The notes: a model not told the origin generated them from the sequence alone. DNA of 32,555 bases from an uncultured delta proteobacterium (GCA_903892415.1 CAITIQ010000470.1:1-32555); one strand, 5' to 3'; counted from the first letter of the stretch, positions 1 to 7,250 are shown. A program made the numbers and translations.

Positions 1-173
1 ACTCCCGAGGGCGCAGGTCCGTGCCAGGTGCTGGTCTCTCGACCGCAACGGGGCACGCTAGGCACTCCTCGGGAATTCGCCACGACACTGGGAGCAGGAG
101 TAAACCCATCCCCAGCTGAAAGAAACGGTACAGGGCACGTTTACGGGGCAGAAGGCGGAAGGCGGAGGGCGGC
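1..173. other. No gene recognised at left edge
   Basis: Nothing coding could be supported here. A short open frame runs across this stretch and into the next gene on the opposite strand, but its composition looks like a shadow and it resembles no family known to me. An imperfect inverted repeat pairs bases 1-10 with 68-77, too far apart for a simple terminator. The 3' part holds short purine-rich repeats of the GGCGGA type just after the stop of the minus-strand lipoprotein gene. Confidence 0.4.
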
Positions 174-1688
174 CTACTGCAGCTCGAGCGAGAGGAAGTT
201 GCGGTCTTGGGTGAGGACGACGAAGCCTTGTTCGCCGGCTTGGATGGTGCGGGGGATGAGGGAGGTGAACTCGGGCGCTGTGGCGGCAGCGTCGGAGAGG
301 CGGATGCCGGTGGGTAGGCCGGACTGTTCGTGCAGCACGAGCTCGGGCGACTTCGCGGAGCCGACGAGGACGCGGCCCTGATCGTCGACGGCGACCGATG
401 AGGCGGCGAAGCCGAGGGTGAGTAGCTCGAAGGGCGCTGCGTCGACGCTCACTGCGACCTTCCCAAAGGCGAGCACGGCGATGACCATGATCTTGTCGGA
501 GGCATGGAGCAGCTTGGAGCCGGCGACCTGCATCGAGGCGGGTAGTTCGATGCGGGCCGTCTCGCTCAGCTCATCGCCGGTCGCGGAGAGCTTGAGTTCA
601 ATCACGTTGTTGACGGCGATCACCATGATCGAGTTGGCGTCGCGCGGGGACACGACCTGGGTGACGCTGCCCTTGATACCAGGGATGGGCAAAGCGGGAA
701 GTTTGAGCGACTTGCCGGTTTGGTGATTGAACCCGGTGAGGTTGCCGGTCGTTGCATCGCGCGATAGACGCAGGGTTTTGCCGCTCTTGGTGGTGATCAC
801 GCCGAGCCCAGCGCCGACGTCGAAGGCCTTCGGTTTGGCGGTCCCGTTGAAGGCGATGTTGCCGGCGCTGCCCAGCCCGGCGAACAGGGTGTCACCGACG
901 AAGCGCGTGCCGTTTCGAAGCGAGGTACCGGGCGGAAGCAACGGACTTGTGGTGGTGACGCCGCTGGCGATCTCATGGACCACCGCGATCACCCCGATGC
1001 CGTCGGGCGAAAGCCAGCCGAGGCCGCCTGCGGGTGAGAGCGCGAAGTCGAAGGTCTCGACGAAGCGACGCGAGACGATCTTGGTGACACAAGCGCTGGT
1101 TGCCCCGCAGTTGGTCACGTCGAAGTGCGCTTGGGCCAGCGCGTCGCAACCCGCTCCACAAACGGCCGCTGAGCCGAGGATCTTCACGCCGGCGGCTGCT
1201 GTGGTGAAGCTCTCGAGCGCGATGGTCACGTCTGCGTCGCTCGTGCCGTCGGCTTCGACCAACGACCACGTAGCGCCCTCCCCTTTGACCCAGACCTTCA
1301 CGCCCTCCCCGGCCTCACCAAAACGCGCGACCTGGCCCGCATCGAACGGGAGCGTCAACGTCGCCGGTTGCGCGAGCTCGCCGTCACTACCGACCTCGAC
1401 CTGCAGCCCGACCCGCTCCGAAAGCTCCGGCAGCGCATCGCCGTCAAAGGTGGGCCGCAGCCAAACCTCCACCTCCGACTCGAGCGCGCCCGGCGGAATC
1501 ACGAGCTTCACCCCCTCGAGCTCAGTGCCCGCCTTCCCCACGAGTTCCCCGCCGTCCGGGCCGACCTTCGCGCGTACCTCGCCGTCCACCTCGACCGGCG
1601 GATTCTCCACCGGCGGATCGCTCTCGACCGTCTCCTCCGAACAACCAAGGACAAGCAACGCACCAACGATAAGACCGCTATTTCGCAT
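174..1688 (-). CDS. ZU5-domain lipoprotein with beta-propeller-like C-terminus
   Basis: A 504-residue predicted lipoprotein, probably exported and lipid-anchored at Cys16 (signal LVLGCSEE). An acidic Pro/Glu/Val-rich spacer follows. Residues about 40-110 look like a ZU5-type beta domain, with the typical GPDGG opening and a VIPPGAL core. The remaining roughly 350 residues are Gly/Val-rich with recurring beta-strand blocks that resemble a beta-propeller, but no repeat family was identified with confidence. Four or more Cys lie around residues 175-205. I chose the ATG at 1688 because it directly precedes the hydrophobic signal; a longer in-frame start at 1727 would put an Arg-rich stretch before it. 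No ligand or enzymatic activity can be inferred. It is divergent from hicA and looks unrelated to it. Confidence 0.75.
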   Translation of the reverse strand: MRNSGLIVGALLVLGCSEETVESDPPVENPPVEVDGEVRAKVGPDGGELVGKAGTELEGVKLVIPPGALESEVEVWLRPTFDGDALPELSERVGLQVEVGSDGELAQPATLTLPFDAGQVARFGEAGEGVKVWVKGEGATWSLVEADGTSDADVTIALESFTTAAAGVKILGSAAVCGAGCDALAQAHFDVTNCGATSACVTKIVSRRFVETFDFALSPAGGLGWLSPDGIGVIAVVHEIASGVTTTSPLLPPGTSLRNGTRFVGDTLFAGLGSAGNIAFNGTAKPKAFDVGAGLGVITTKSGKTLRLSRDATTGNLTGFNHQTGKSLKLPALPIPGIKGSVTQVVSPRDANSIMVIAVNNVIELKLSATGDELSETARIELPASMQVAGSKLLHASDKIMVIAVLAFGKVAVSVDAAPFELLTLGFAASSVAVDDQGRVLVGSAKSPELVLHEQSGLPTGIRLSDAAATAPEFTSLIPRTIQAGEQGFVVLTQDRNFLSLELQ

Positions 1689-1786
1689 GCAGCCGATGAT
1701 GCGGACCCGAAGCCACGCGAGGAACATCGCGCAGCCGAATGAGGGTCATAGGAGGCAGTGATGGAGGGCGGGCCGACGTCGCGCGA

Positions 1787-1799
1787 GTGAGGGGCTCAC
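1787..1799. promoter_or_regulatory. Small inverted repeat upstream of hicA
   Basis: GTGAG-GGG-CTCAC is a perfect 5-bp inverted repeat 45 bp before the hicA start, in the only intergenic gap that could hold the hicAB promoter. HicB antitoxins with a ribbon-helix-helix domain usually repress their own operon through a short palindrome, so this is a candidate operator. It could also be chance. No convincing -35/-10 pair was seen. Confidence 0.25.
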
Positions 1800-1843
1800 A
1801 TGCTGGCCTTGTCCAATGGTTGCAATAGTGACACCATAAACTC

Positions 1844-2167
1844 GTGGCCTCGATCGACGATATCCTTGCGAGCCTTCGGGCTAGCCCGGCCAACGCCAAC
1901 TTCAATGAGGTGAAGCGACTTGCAACTCACTACTTCGGCGAACCCAGGGTCAGTTCGAGCCACCACATCTGGAAGACCCCTTGGCCGGGGGATCCAAGAG
2001 TGAATCTCCAGGAACAGGCAGGGCAGGCCAAGCCCTACCAAGTAAAGCAACTTCTCGCGGCGATTGAAGCCCTGGAGGCACAGCGGGCCACGCAAGCGGC
2101 CGAAGCGACGAACGAGAAGAAGGTCGAGACAAAGGCAAAAGCGAAGACGACGAAGAGGCGACCATGA
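1844..2167 (+). CDS. hicA: HicA-family mRNA interferase toxin
   Basis: A 107-residue protein resembling HicA toxins, which are small double-stranded-RNA-binding-fold ribonucleases that cleave mRNA when freed from HicB. The diagnostic block is SSSHHIWKTPWPGDPRVN at residues 37-54; the second half of the SHH motif carries the catalytic His of the family. The block AKPYQVKQLLAAIEAL follows, as in family members. After residue 78 there is a Lys/Ala-rich low-complexity tail. The start is a GTG without an obvious Shine-Dalgarno, chosen because the family normally begins with a MASxDD-like segment; weak initiation would suit a toxin. It overlaps hicB by 4 bp (ATGA), so the two are translationally coupled, in the usual toxin-first order of HicAB. 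Confidence 0.82.
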   Translation: MASIDDILASLRASPANANFNEVKRLATHYFGEPRVSSSHHIWKTPWPGDPRVNLQEQAGQAKPYQVKQLLAAIEALEAQRATQAAEATNEKKVETKAKAKTTKRRP

Positions 2168-2559
2168 AACCAGTGAAAAAGACTTCGGTGAAGAAAAGCC
2201 CAAGCTCGAAGCAGGCTCTCACCATCGTTGCAAAGCCCGACCCTTCAAAATACACGTACCGGACCTTCTGGTCGGAGGAGGACCACGAGTACGTCGGCAC
2301 GTGCGCGCAGTTTCCGTCCCTGAGCCATCTCGACGCCAACCAGCAAGACGCCTTTCAGGGCATCGTTGCCCTGGTAGCGGATGTCGTGGCGGACATGACG
2401 GCGAAGGGTGAGAAAGTCCCGTTGCACGACGTTCGAGTGTTCAGCGGGCAGTTCAAGGTTCGGATCCCCACTGCACTTCACCGACGCTTGGTTCTCGAGG
2501 CCGAAGACATGCAGATCTCGATGAACCGGCTCGTGTCGATGCGGTTGGCCGCCGACTGA
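2164..2559 (+). CDS. hicB: HicB-family antitoxin with C-terminal ribbon-helix-helix
   Basis: A 131-residue partner of hicA. A basic, Lys/Ser-rich leader (1-28) precedes a degraded-RNase-H-like HicB core at about 30-88 (YTYRTFWSEEDHEYVGTCAQFP). The C-terminus at 94-130 has the shape of an Arc/HicB-type ribbon-helix-helix (FSGQFKVRIPTALHRRL, then SMNRLVSMRLA), which should bind operator DNA. The core is expected to mask the HicA active site. The ATG overlaps the hicA stop. The gene ends 17 bp from the end of a broken minus-strand nucleotidyltransferase gene, so the locus borders a decayed region. Confidence 0.82.
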   Translation: MKPVKKTSVKKSPSSKQALTIVAKPDPSKYTYRTFWSEEDHEYVGTCAQFPSLSHLDANQQDAFQGIVALVADVVADMTAKGEKVPLHDVRVFSGQFKVRIPTALHRRLVLEAEDMQISMNRLVSMRLAAD

Positions 2560-2576
2560 CGGCATCACGCGACGAT

Positions 2577-2699
2577 CTACTTCGTTGCCCGCGGGCGACC
2601 GTGGAAGGCAACCGCGTATCCGCCGACCAGAACGACCTCAACCTTTGAGCGAGCGAACTCCACCGATCGATCTCTGAAGTCCGACGGCAGCTCCTTCAT
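2577..2699 (-). pseudogene. Truncated nucleotidyltransferase (40-codon 5' stub)
   Basis: Reading the minus strand from the ATG at 2699 gives a 40-residue peptide beginning MKELPSDFRD and containing VVLVGGYAVAFHGRPRATK, then a TAG stop. This is the N-terminal signature of small MNT/AbiEii-like nucleotidyltransferases (VGGYAVAFHG...ATK, normally followed by D-x-D metal ligands). The frame stops exactly where the catalytic aspartates should start, and the sequence beyond belongs to hicB on the other strand, so the catalytic core is deleted. A strong GGAGG lies 6 nt before the ATG, so the stub could still be translated. It overlaps the 3' end of the small upstream gene, the usual layout of such two-gene modules. 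Confidence 0.7.
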
Positions 2700-2871
2700 C
2701 GTCACCCTCCAGGACGAGCGCGGTCACTCCTTGGAGGCGTTCGCTTGGTGTGGCTTTGCGCCAAAAATCGATGTCTGCGAGCTCGGCGTCGCTGTGACTG
2801 GGCGCCACGCCTCCAGTCCACGACCGGCGTCGAAGCTCGGCACGGGCAGCCGCTTGCTCGTCTGCTGTCAC
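2638..2871 (-). CDS. Small partner protein of nucleotidyltransferase module
   Basis: A 77-residue protein whose second half reads DAELADIDFWRKATPSERL, then VTALVLEG and LQRSIGGVRSLKG. This W-x-(A)TPxERL...R(S)xGGxR pattern is what I associate with the short proteins encoded just upstream of small nucleotidyltransferases. Its 3' end overlaps the start of the truncated nucleotidyltransferase, matching that arrangement. The GTG at 2871 was chosen because the protein-like composition starts there. The open frame continues upstream to 3423, but through repeat DNA. With its partner destroyed, the gene is probably a leftover. Its function is unknown to me. Confidence 0.55.
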   Translation of the reverse strand: MTADEQAAARAELRRRSWTGGVAPSHSDAELADIDFWRKATPSERLQGVTALVLEGDDEGAAVGLQRSIGGVRSLKG

Positions 2872-3040
2872 AGCGCCAATTCTACGGGCGATCAAAGCAG
2901 AAGGCACCACCGAGCGAATGATTGACCGTCGACAGTCACGCATCGGCGGGTAGGTAGAGGCGCGGCTTCGTCTTCCCGCGCCCAAGCGCCACGTCGAGCA
3001 CGTGCTGCAACCTGCGTCGTAGCAGTCCAAGCCGGAGGAA

Positions 3041-3184
3041 CGAGCCGCGCGCAACGGTCTTGCAGCAATTCCGCGCAAACTGCGTGACAACCGCTCGAGG
3101 CCGGAGTGGTCGCAGCGCCGCTTGGACCTCGCCTGCGACACATCGCCCCGTCTCACCGTGACAACCGGCGCAATGTCGCACTCC
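3041..3184. repeat. Direct repeat, copy 1 (about 144 bp)
   Basis: This segment is repeated at 3208-3351 with a period of 167 bp. The outer parts match almost perfectly (it opens CGAGCCGCGCGCAACGGTCT and ends CAATGTCGCACTC). The middle diverges and carries two compensating single-base indels. A 7-bp inverted repeat TGCGACA/TGTCGCA (3134-3140 and 3174-3180) is kept in both copies. Apart from this pair, the stretch 2872-3378 holds no supportable gene, and open frames through it on both strands look like artefacts of the repeat. Confidence 0.85.
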
Positions 3185-3207
3185 GCGCGGGGAGAGTGAG
3201 CCGCGAG

Positions 3208-3351
3208 CGAGCCGCGCGCAACGGTCTTGCAGCAATTCCGCGCAAATTGCGTGACAACCGCTCGTGGTCGCTGCGTCGGTGGCAACCGTTTGCACCTCGC
3301 ATGCGACAGATCGCCCCGTCTCACGGTAAACTCGCCGCAATGTCGCACTCG
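3208..3351. repeat. Direct repeat, copy 2 (about 144 bp)
   Basis: Second copy of the element at 3041-3184, same orientation, with 23 bp between copies. Here the internal near-palindrome GCAATT-CCGCGCA-AATTGC (about 3232-3250) is complete, whereas copy 1 has one mismatch in it. The conserved inverted repeat TGCGACA/TGTCGCA lies at 3302-3308 and 3341-3347. The copy ends about 30 bp before the RCC1-like remnant. Confidence 0.85.
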
Positions 3352-3378
3352 GGTGCGAGCCACGCTCGGGCCTACACG

Positions 3379-3726
3379 ATGTTCGGCCGCAGGGCGCACA
3401 CATGCATGTCTCACGAGAGCCACGTCGTGTGCTGGGGCGATAACTCAGCAGGGCAGCTCGGGACAGCACCCTCTCGTTTCGAGCCGGGAGCGGGCGCTTG
3501 CGAGCAGTCCAGCAGCAGGACGCCGAGCGGAAACAAGGGAGCGCGGCGGATCGTGGCGTCAGCTGGGGACGCACTCTGGCTGGACAACAATCGCCTGACG
3601 TCATTGCCACTCGCGCTGGCGGCTCACCCTCGCTTGCGCAACATCGTCCTGTTCTCGAACCCCATCGCGCCCGCCGAGCTGAAGCGCCTGCGCGCCGCCA
3701 TGCCGCAGATCACCATCGACGCATAA
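3379..3726 (+). pseudogene. RCC1-repeat / leucine-rich-repeat gene remnant
   Basis: The frame from the ATG at 3379 encodes FGRRAHTCMSHESHVVCWGD and then NSAGQLG, one clear RCC1-type blade (HTC...VxCWGxNxxGQLG) as found in large myxobacterial surface proteins. About 35 residues of no recognisable character follow. The last 50 codons (3571-3723) read LWLDNNRLTSLPLALA, HPRLRNIVLFSNPI and ELKRLRAAMP, a typical C-terminal leucine-rich repeat with its capping helix. A single RCC1 blade joined to a single LRR end in about 115 residues is not a normal protein. The open frame also runs upstream through the direct repeats to 3106. I read it as the fused remains of two different repeat genes, though a short translated chimera cannot be excluded. 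Confidence 0.6.
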
Positions 3727-3727
3727 G

Positions 3728-3741
3728 GCGCGGGGGCGCGC
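3728..3741. terminator. Weak GC hairpin after the RCC1/LRR remnant
   Basis: GCGCG-GGGG-CGCGC forms a 5-bp GC stem with a 4-nt loop, directly after the stop codon and followed by TCTTC. It sits between converging frames (ends 3726 and 3777). There is no real T tract, so terminator function is only possible. Confidence 0.3.
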
Positions 3742-3776
3742 TCTTCACACGTGGGAACGGAGGACGCGCGCCATCA

Positions 3777-4145
3777 TCAGCGGCTCATCTCCGAGGGCCA
3801 AGCGCGTACGCACGGTCGCGTTGACGTTACCTTCTGCAACTCGACCACCATGGCAGCGCAAGCGGACTCCTGCTCGAAACAATGAAAGAACGCCCCATCG
3901 TCGACGCAATACGGCTTGCCCAGAGGCTCACAACGATGGCCCGGGACAATATTGCTTTTGGCGCACTCCGGCTCCGACTCGAAGCAGCCGCGATAGTCGG
4001 TGCGAGCTGCATTGACCGAGCACCACTGCTGTTCTTCCTTCGTGGCTTCCTTCGCGGTCGCACAGGCGCCGAGCACCGCGCTCCAAGCGCCTAAGACTGC
4101 GAAGGTGAGCCGTGCCACGAGCGATGGATACAGCAACATCGCCAT
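3777..4145 (-). CDS. Cys-rich small lipoprotein, unknown function
   Basis: A 122-residue predicted lipoprotein. Residues 1-27 form a signal with hydrophobic core LTFAVLGAWSAVLGA and a candidate lipidation Cys28. The mature part has eight more Cys (residues 42, 54, 61, 72, 80, 89, 96, 112), evenly spaced, suggesting up to four disulfides in the periplasm or on the surface. No family was recognised. The ATG at 4145 (or the second ATG two codons later) fits the signal; the longer open frame to 4619 runs antisense through the Gly-rich lipoprotein gene and reads as Pro-rich shadow. It is divergent from that lipoprotein gene, with a palindrome between them. Confidence 0.7.
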   Translation of the reverse strand: MAMLLYPSLVARLTFAVLGAWSAVLGACATAKEATKEEQQWCSVNAARTDYRGCFESEPECAKSNIVPGHRCEPLGKPYCVDDGAFFHCFEQESACAAMVVELQKVTSTRPCVRAWPSEMSR

Positions 4146-4175
4146 CGATTGACGTTTCAAGAGCGCCTCCTCGTA

Positions 4176-4187
4176 GAAGGCGCCTTC
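4176..4187. promoter_or_regulatory. 12-bp perfect palindrome between divergent lipoprotein genes
   Basis: GAAGGCGCCTTC is a perfect palindrome in the 79-bp gap between the starts at 4145 (minus) and 4225 (plus). It is a candidate operator serving both genes. TTGACG at 4149 and TTGACT at 4189 could be -35 boxes, but neither has a good -10 partner. Confidence 0.35.
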
Positions 4188-4224
4188 ATTGACTTGCACC
4201 CCGCGACTCGATAGCCATCTCACC

Positions 4225-5091
4225 ATGCGCAAGTTTGCTTTGTTCGCTTTGGTTGGGCTCGCGGCCGTTGGATGTGGGGACGACGGCAGCGGAGGCTCGG
4301 CCACCGGCGGCGCCGCCACAGGCGGGGCAAACTCAGGCGGGGGCGGAGCAGACGGTGGCGCAGGTGGAGCTGGCGGCAGCGGTGGTGCAGGCGGCGCAGC
4401 AGCCGAGCCGCAAACGGGCGAGGTCTTCGTCAGCAGCAGCAGCGACTTCACCATCCTAGCGGCGTCCTTCCAAAACAACGCTGACCTCACCTGCACGAAC
4501 ACCGTGCTTGGAGAGTGCACGCTGTCCGTGTGCACGCTGATCACGACGCGCGTATCGGCCGGGACGGTCACCATTACGGCGCCTTCGGCCACGTTCACCT
4601 TGGAGCCCAACGACAACAACTTCTACCCGTTCCAAAATGCGGGCGGCGCGCTGTTGCAGGCTGGAGAGTCGATGGAGGTCGAGGCCACCGGCGCCGACGT
4701 GCCGGCCTTCTCCGGCTCGGTGGTTGGACCGGCGCTCGTGGAAGTTAGCCAGCCGGACCTCACCGGGCTCGCTGAGCTCGGGCTCGACCCGAGCGCGGAT
4801 CTGCCGATCACCTGGACCGGCGGAACCGTGGGTGAGGTCGTGGTTTCGCTGCTGCTGCAGTACCCGTCGAACTCGACCACCCTCGCCTGCTCCTTCCCTG
4901 CGGACGCGGGCCAAGGTGTGATGCCGGCCTCTGCCCTCGGCATGCTGGTGAAGCCAGCGAAGGGAATTTTCTCGGTGACAGCAGTCAACAACCAAAAGCT
5001 GACCGTGGACAACGCCGCCATCACCCTCACGGCGCAAGTACCGGCGCAACAAGGGGACATTCCCGGGCAGATCGAGGTTGAGCTGCAGTAG
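4225..5091 (+). CDS. Lipoprotein with Gly-rich tether, unknown function
   Basis: A 288-residue predicted lipoprotein. The signal MRKFALFALVGLAAVGC gives lipidation at Cys17. A Gly/Ala/Ser tether of about 45 residues follows (repeats of the GGAGGA type), like those in other lipoproteins of this window. The mature domain (about residue 65 onward) is beta-rich and acidic with two close Cys pairs (C-TNTVLGE-C, then SVC) and a later Cys; no family was recognised. The start at 4225 is placed directly before the signal; a longer TTG start exists at 4189. The kinase gene begins 36 bp downstream on the same strand, so co-transcription is likely, and the lipoprotein might be an envelope partner of the kinase, which is only inference. 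Confidence 0.78.
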   Translation: MRKFALFALVGLAAVGCGDDGSGGSATGGAATGGANSGGGGADGGAGGAGGSGGAGGAAAEPQTGEVFVSSSSDFTILAASFQNNADLTCTNTVLGECTLSVCTLITTRVSAGTVTITAPSATFTLEPNDNNFYPFQNAGGALLQAGESMEVEATGADVPAFSGSVVGPALVEVSQPDLTGLAELGLDPSADLPITWTGGTVGEVVVSLLLQYPSNSTTLACSFPADAGQGVMPASALGMLVKPAKGIFSVTAVNNQKLTVDNAAITLTAQVPAQQGDIPGQIEVELQ

Positions 5092-5127
5092 CTCCCAGGC
5101 AGCGCGCGAGCCTGGTAGGCTTCGCTC

Positions 5128-6804
5128 GTGCACCCAGGAGCACAGCTCACTCCGACGCTCGAGCTCGTGCGCGAGATCGGCCGTGGTGCGATGGGCTCGG
5201 TGTGGGAGGCGCGCAACACGTCGCTCGGCACCCTGCTGGCCGTGAAGCTTTTGCGCGCCGATTCGGCCTTCTCGCAAGACGGAGAGGCGCGCTTCGAACG
5301 CGAGATCGAGGTGCTCGCGGCGCTCGATCATCCGCATTTGGTGCGCATCGTCGATCGCGGCAAGACCGCGGACGGCGGGCCGTTCTTCGTGATGGAGTAT
5401 CTGCGCGGCGAGGACCTCGGAGCGCGCCTCGCGCGCGAAGGCACGCTGAGCATCGACGATACGGTGACCATCGTTTCGCAGGCGTGCAGAGCGCTGGCGG
5501 TGGCGCACGAGCGCGGCATCGTGCACCGCGACATCAAGCCGGCGAACCTTTTCCTACTCGACGACGGCGGGCGACCGTTCGTGAAGGTGCTGGACTTCGG
5601 CATCGCCAAGCGCACGGCCGGCGAGCTGGGCATGACCTCGACCGGCATCTCGGTCGGGACGCCGTACTTCATGAGCCCGGAGCAGTTCTTCACGCCGAGC
5701 ACCGCGGACCAACGGGCGGATCTGTGGGCGCTGGGCGTGGTCGCGTATGCCTGCCTCACCGGCGCGATGCCGTTCACCGGGGAGACGCCCAGCGCCATCG
5801 GGCTCGCGGCGATGCAGCACAGCTTCACCCCCGTCTCTCGGCGCCGCGGCGAGCTCGGGCCGGGCTGGGACAACTTCTCCGCGCGGGCGCTGAATGCGGA
5901 GCCCGCCCAGCGCTTTCAGTCGGCACTCGAGCTCGCCGAGGCCCTGCGTCGCACGCAAGCCGACGCAAGCGCGCTCAGCAGCGGCGCGCTGACGAGCGGC
6001 GCGCTGACGAGCGCAGCGACGACGCTCCGCTCCAGCGACGCGCTCGCCTTCGCTCCCACCGCGGGCGTCGCGATCAGCGAAACAGCGGACAGCCGTTCGC
6101 TCGCGCTGGACGAGACGCTGGCGGTCGGCGGCACAGCTCCCTCGGCGTCCCCCTCGGCGAGCGCGACGCAACACTCGGCCGAGACGCAGATCGCGCATCG
6201 GCGCTGGCAGACGCTCGTGGTGGCCGTTGCGGGCCTGCTGGTGGTCGGCGTGCTGCTGGCGCTGCGTTCTGCGCGGTCCAACGACCAAACGCGGTCGCAT
6301 TCGGACGCGACCACCTCAGCCGATGCGCAGGCTAACGGCGTCAACGCGGAAGCGCCGGTGGCCTCAAACGAGGTCCCTTCAGCGGCCCCATCCGCGCCGC
6401 CCAGCGAAAGCTCCGTGCCGCTCGTGACGATGAGCGCAGCGCCGAGCGCCGAGCCGAGCGCCATTCCTCGGCACGCCTCAGCCAGCGCCGCCCCCCAGCC
6501 TCAACGCCCTCCGCGCAAGAGCAATCGCGTCATCCCCAGCACGCCGATCCGCTTGTGCTGGACCAACAACGACGGCGCAATCCCCGGGAACCCCGGCGTC
6601 GCCGTGGTCGTGGCGCTCGACGTCACGCCCAGCGGGAAAGTCGAGCGGGTCCAGCTCAACATGCTCGCCAATAAGTATCTCGCGTTTCGTGGCTGCGCGA
6701 CCCAGAAGCTGAGCGAGATGAACCTGGGCCCAGGGGAGAAGGAGACGATCGCGCTATCCCTGGCGTTGCCGCCGTCGCCGAATCCGCAACCGCGCAAAAA
6801 ATGA
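5128..6804 (+). CDS. Membrane-anchored Ser/Thr protein kinase (Hanks type)
   Basis: A 558-residue protein kinase. Domain order: catalytic domain at about 11-275, Ala/Ser-rich linker (with a short SGALT duplication near 285-295), one transmembrane helix at about 362-379, a Pro/Ala/Ser extracytoplasmic linker, and a compact C-terminal domain from about residue 460. The active-site elements are complete: Gly loop GRGAMGSVW (18-26), Lys40, HRD 133-135 with Asn140, DFG 156-158, and the GTPYFMSPEQ activation-segment end at 177-186. The C-terminal 85 residues (VVVALDVTPSGKV..., GCATQKL) resemble the AgmX/TonB-C-like tails of other myxobacterial proteins and may sense or bind an envelope component. 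The GTG start is only 17 residues before the Gly loop, as usual for this family. Confidence 0.92.
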   Translation: MHPGAQLTPTLELVREIGRGAMGSVWEARNTSLGTLLAVKLLRADSAFSQDGEARFEREIEVLAALDHPHLVRIVDRGKTADGGPFFVMEYLRGEDLGARLAREGTLSIDDTVTIVSQACRALAVAHERGIVHRDIKPANLFLLDDGGRPFVKVLDFGIAKRTAGELGMTSTGISVGTPYFMSPEQFFTPSTADQRADLWALGVVAYACLTGAMPFTGETPSAIGLAAMQHSFTPVSRRRGELGPGWDNFSARALNAEPAQRFQSALELAEALRRTQADASALSSGALTSGALTSAATTLRSSDALAFAPTAGVAISETADSRSLALDETLAVGGTAPSASPSASATQHSAETQIAHRRWQTLVVAVAGLLVVGVLLALRSARSNDQTRSHSDATTSADAQANGVNAEAPVASNEVPSAAPSAPPSESSVPLVTMSAAPSAEPSAIPRHASASAAPQPQRPPRKSNRVIPSTPIRLCWTNNDGAIPGNPGVAVVVALDVTPSGKVERVQLNMLANKYLAFRGCATQKLSEMNLGPGEKETIALSLALPPSPNPQPRKK

Positions 6805-6902
6805 AGCAGCACGCTGCCTGTTCAAACGGTTTTCACAAGGGATTTGCGCAGAATTGAAGCCAGGTTAGCGCGCGGTCGAGGGGCGCGCTGCACAGTCCGG
6901 CG

Positions 6903-7205
6903 ATGCAGTCTTTCAACTTTGCCTCGATTCGGCGGCGGCTCGTGGTGGCGGCGCCGTTTGCGTTGACCTCAATGGTTCTGAGCGCTTTGACGATGCGCGC
7001 GTGGTCGCATTGCAACGGCTCCCCTTGCCTCGCCTTCCTGGTGCTGGTTCCGCTCCTGATGGTCTTGGCGGGCCTGGGCATAGGGTCGGGCTGGCTCGCC
7101 ACTTCGCCGAACCGATGGCTGCGCTGGTCGGCGCGCGTCATAGGAGCATGCGCAATGTTGGTCGAGTTCCTTTTGATCGCGATGATGGTGACAAGCCCTA
7201 TGTGA
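6903..7205 (+). CDS. Small membrane protein, unknown
   Basis: A 100-residue protein with a short basic N-terminus and probably three transmembrane helices (about 12-32, 42-65, 75-97). Cys residues occur in the loop HCNGSPC. No family was recognised. The upstream 98-bp gap (6805-6902) contains a short hairpin just after the kinase stop and a segment resembling part of the direct repeats at 3041-3351. The ATG has only a weak ribosome site, so confidence in expression is moderate. Confidence 0.55.
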   Translation: MQSFNFASIRRRLVVAAPFALTSMVLSALTMRAWSHCNGSPCLAFLVLVPLLMVLAGLGIGSGWLATSPNRWLRWSARVIGACAMLVEFLLIAMMVTSPM

Positions 7206-7250
7206 AGAACGCGGCCTGTTCCTTCTTCATCCCGCGCGCTACAAGAGCCT

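Noticed and set aside
1..77. Inverted repeat ACTCCCGAGG / CCTCGGGAAT at the left edge as a terminator or element end
   Set aside because: The arms are 57 bp apart, one base mismatches, and no T tract or element gene is visible.
727..1761. Plus-strand open frame opposite the ZU5 lipoprotein
   Set aside because: Ser/Pro/Thr-rich composition typical of the complement of a Gly/Glu/Val-rich gene; the minus strand has a lipobox and a ZU5 signature.
3041..3351. The two repeats as a minimal CRISPR array
   Set aside because: The units are about 144 bp with only 23 bp between them, and no cas gene is present.
2872..3423. Long minus-strand open frame running upstream of the small partner protein through the repeat region
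   Set aside because: Its sequence is duplicated with the direct repeats and has the Arg/Cys-rich look of GC-rich noncoding DNA; only the 3' part from 2871 resembles a protein family.
4149..4217. TTGACG and TTGACT boxes as -35 elements of the lipoprotein-kinase operon
   Set aside because: At 16-18 bp spacing there is no acceptable -10 hexamer.
4456..5526. Minus-strand open frame of 356 codons across the lipoprotein/kinase junction
   Set aside because: It is Arg/His/Glu-rich and spans two well-supported plus-strand genes; no family signal.
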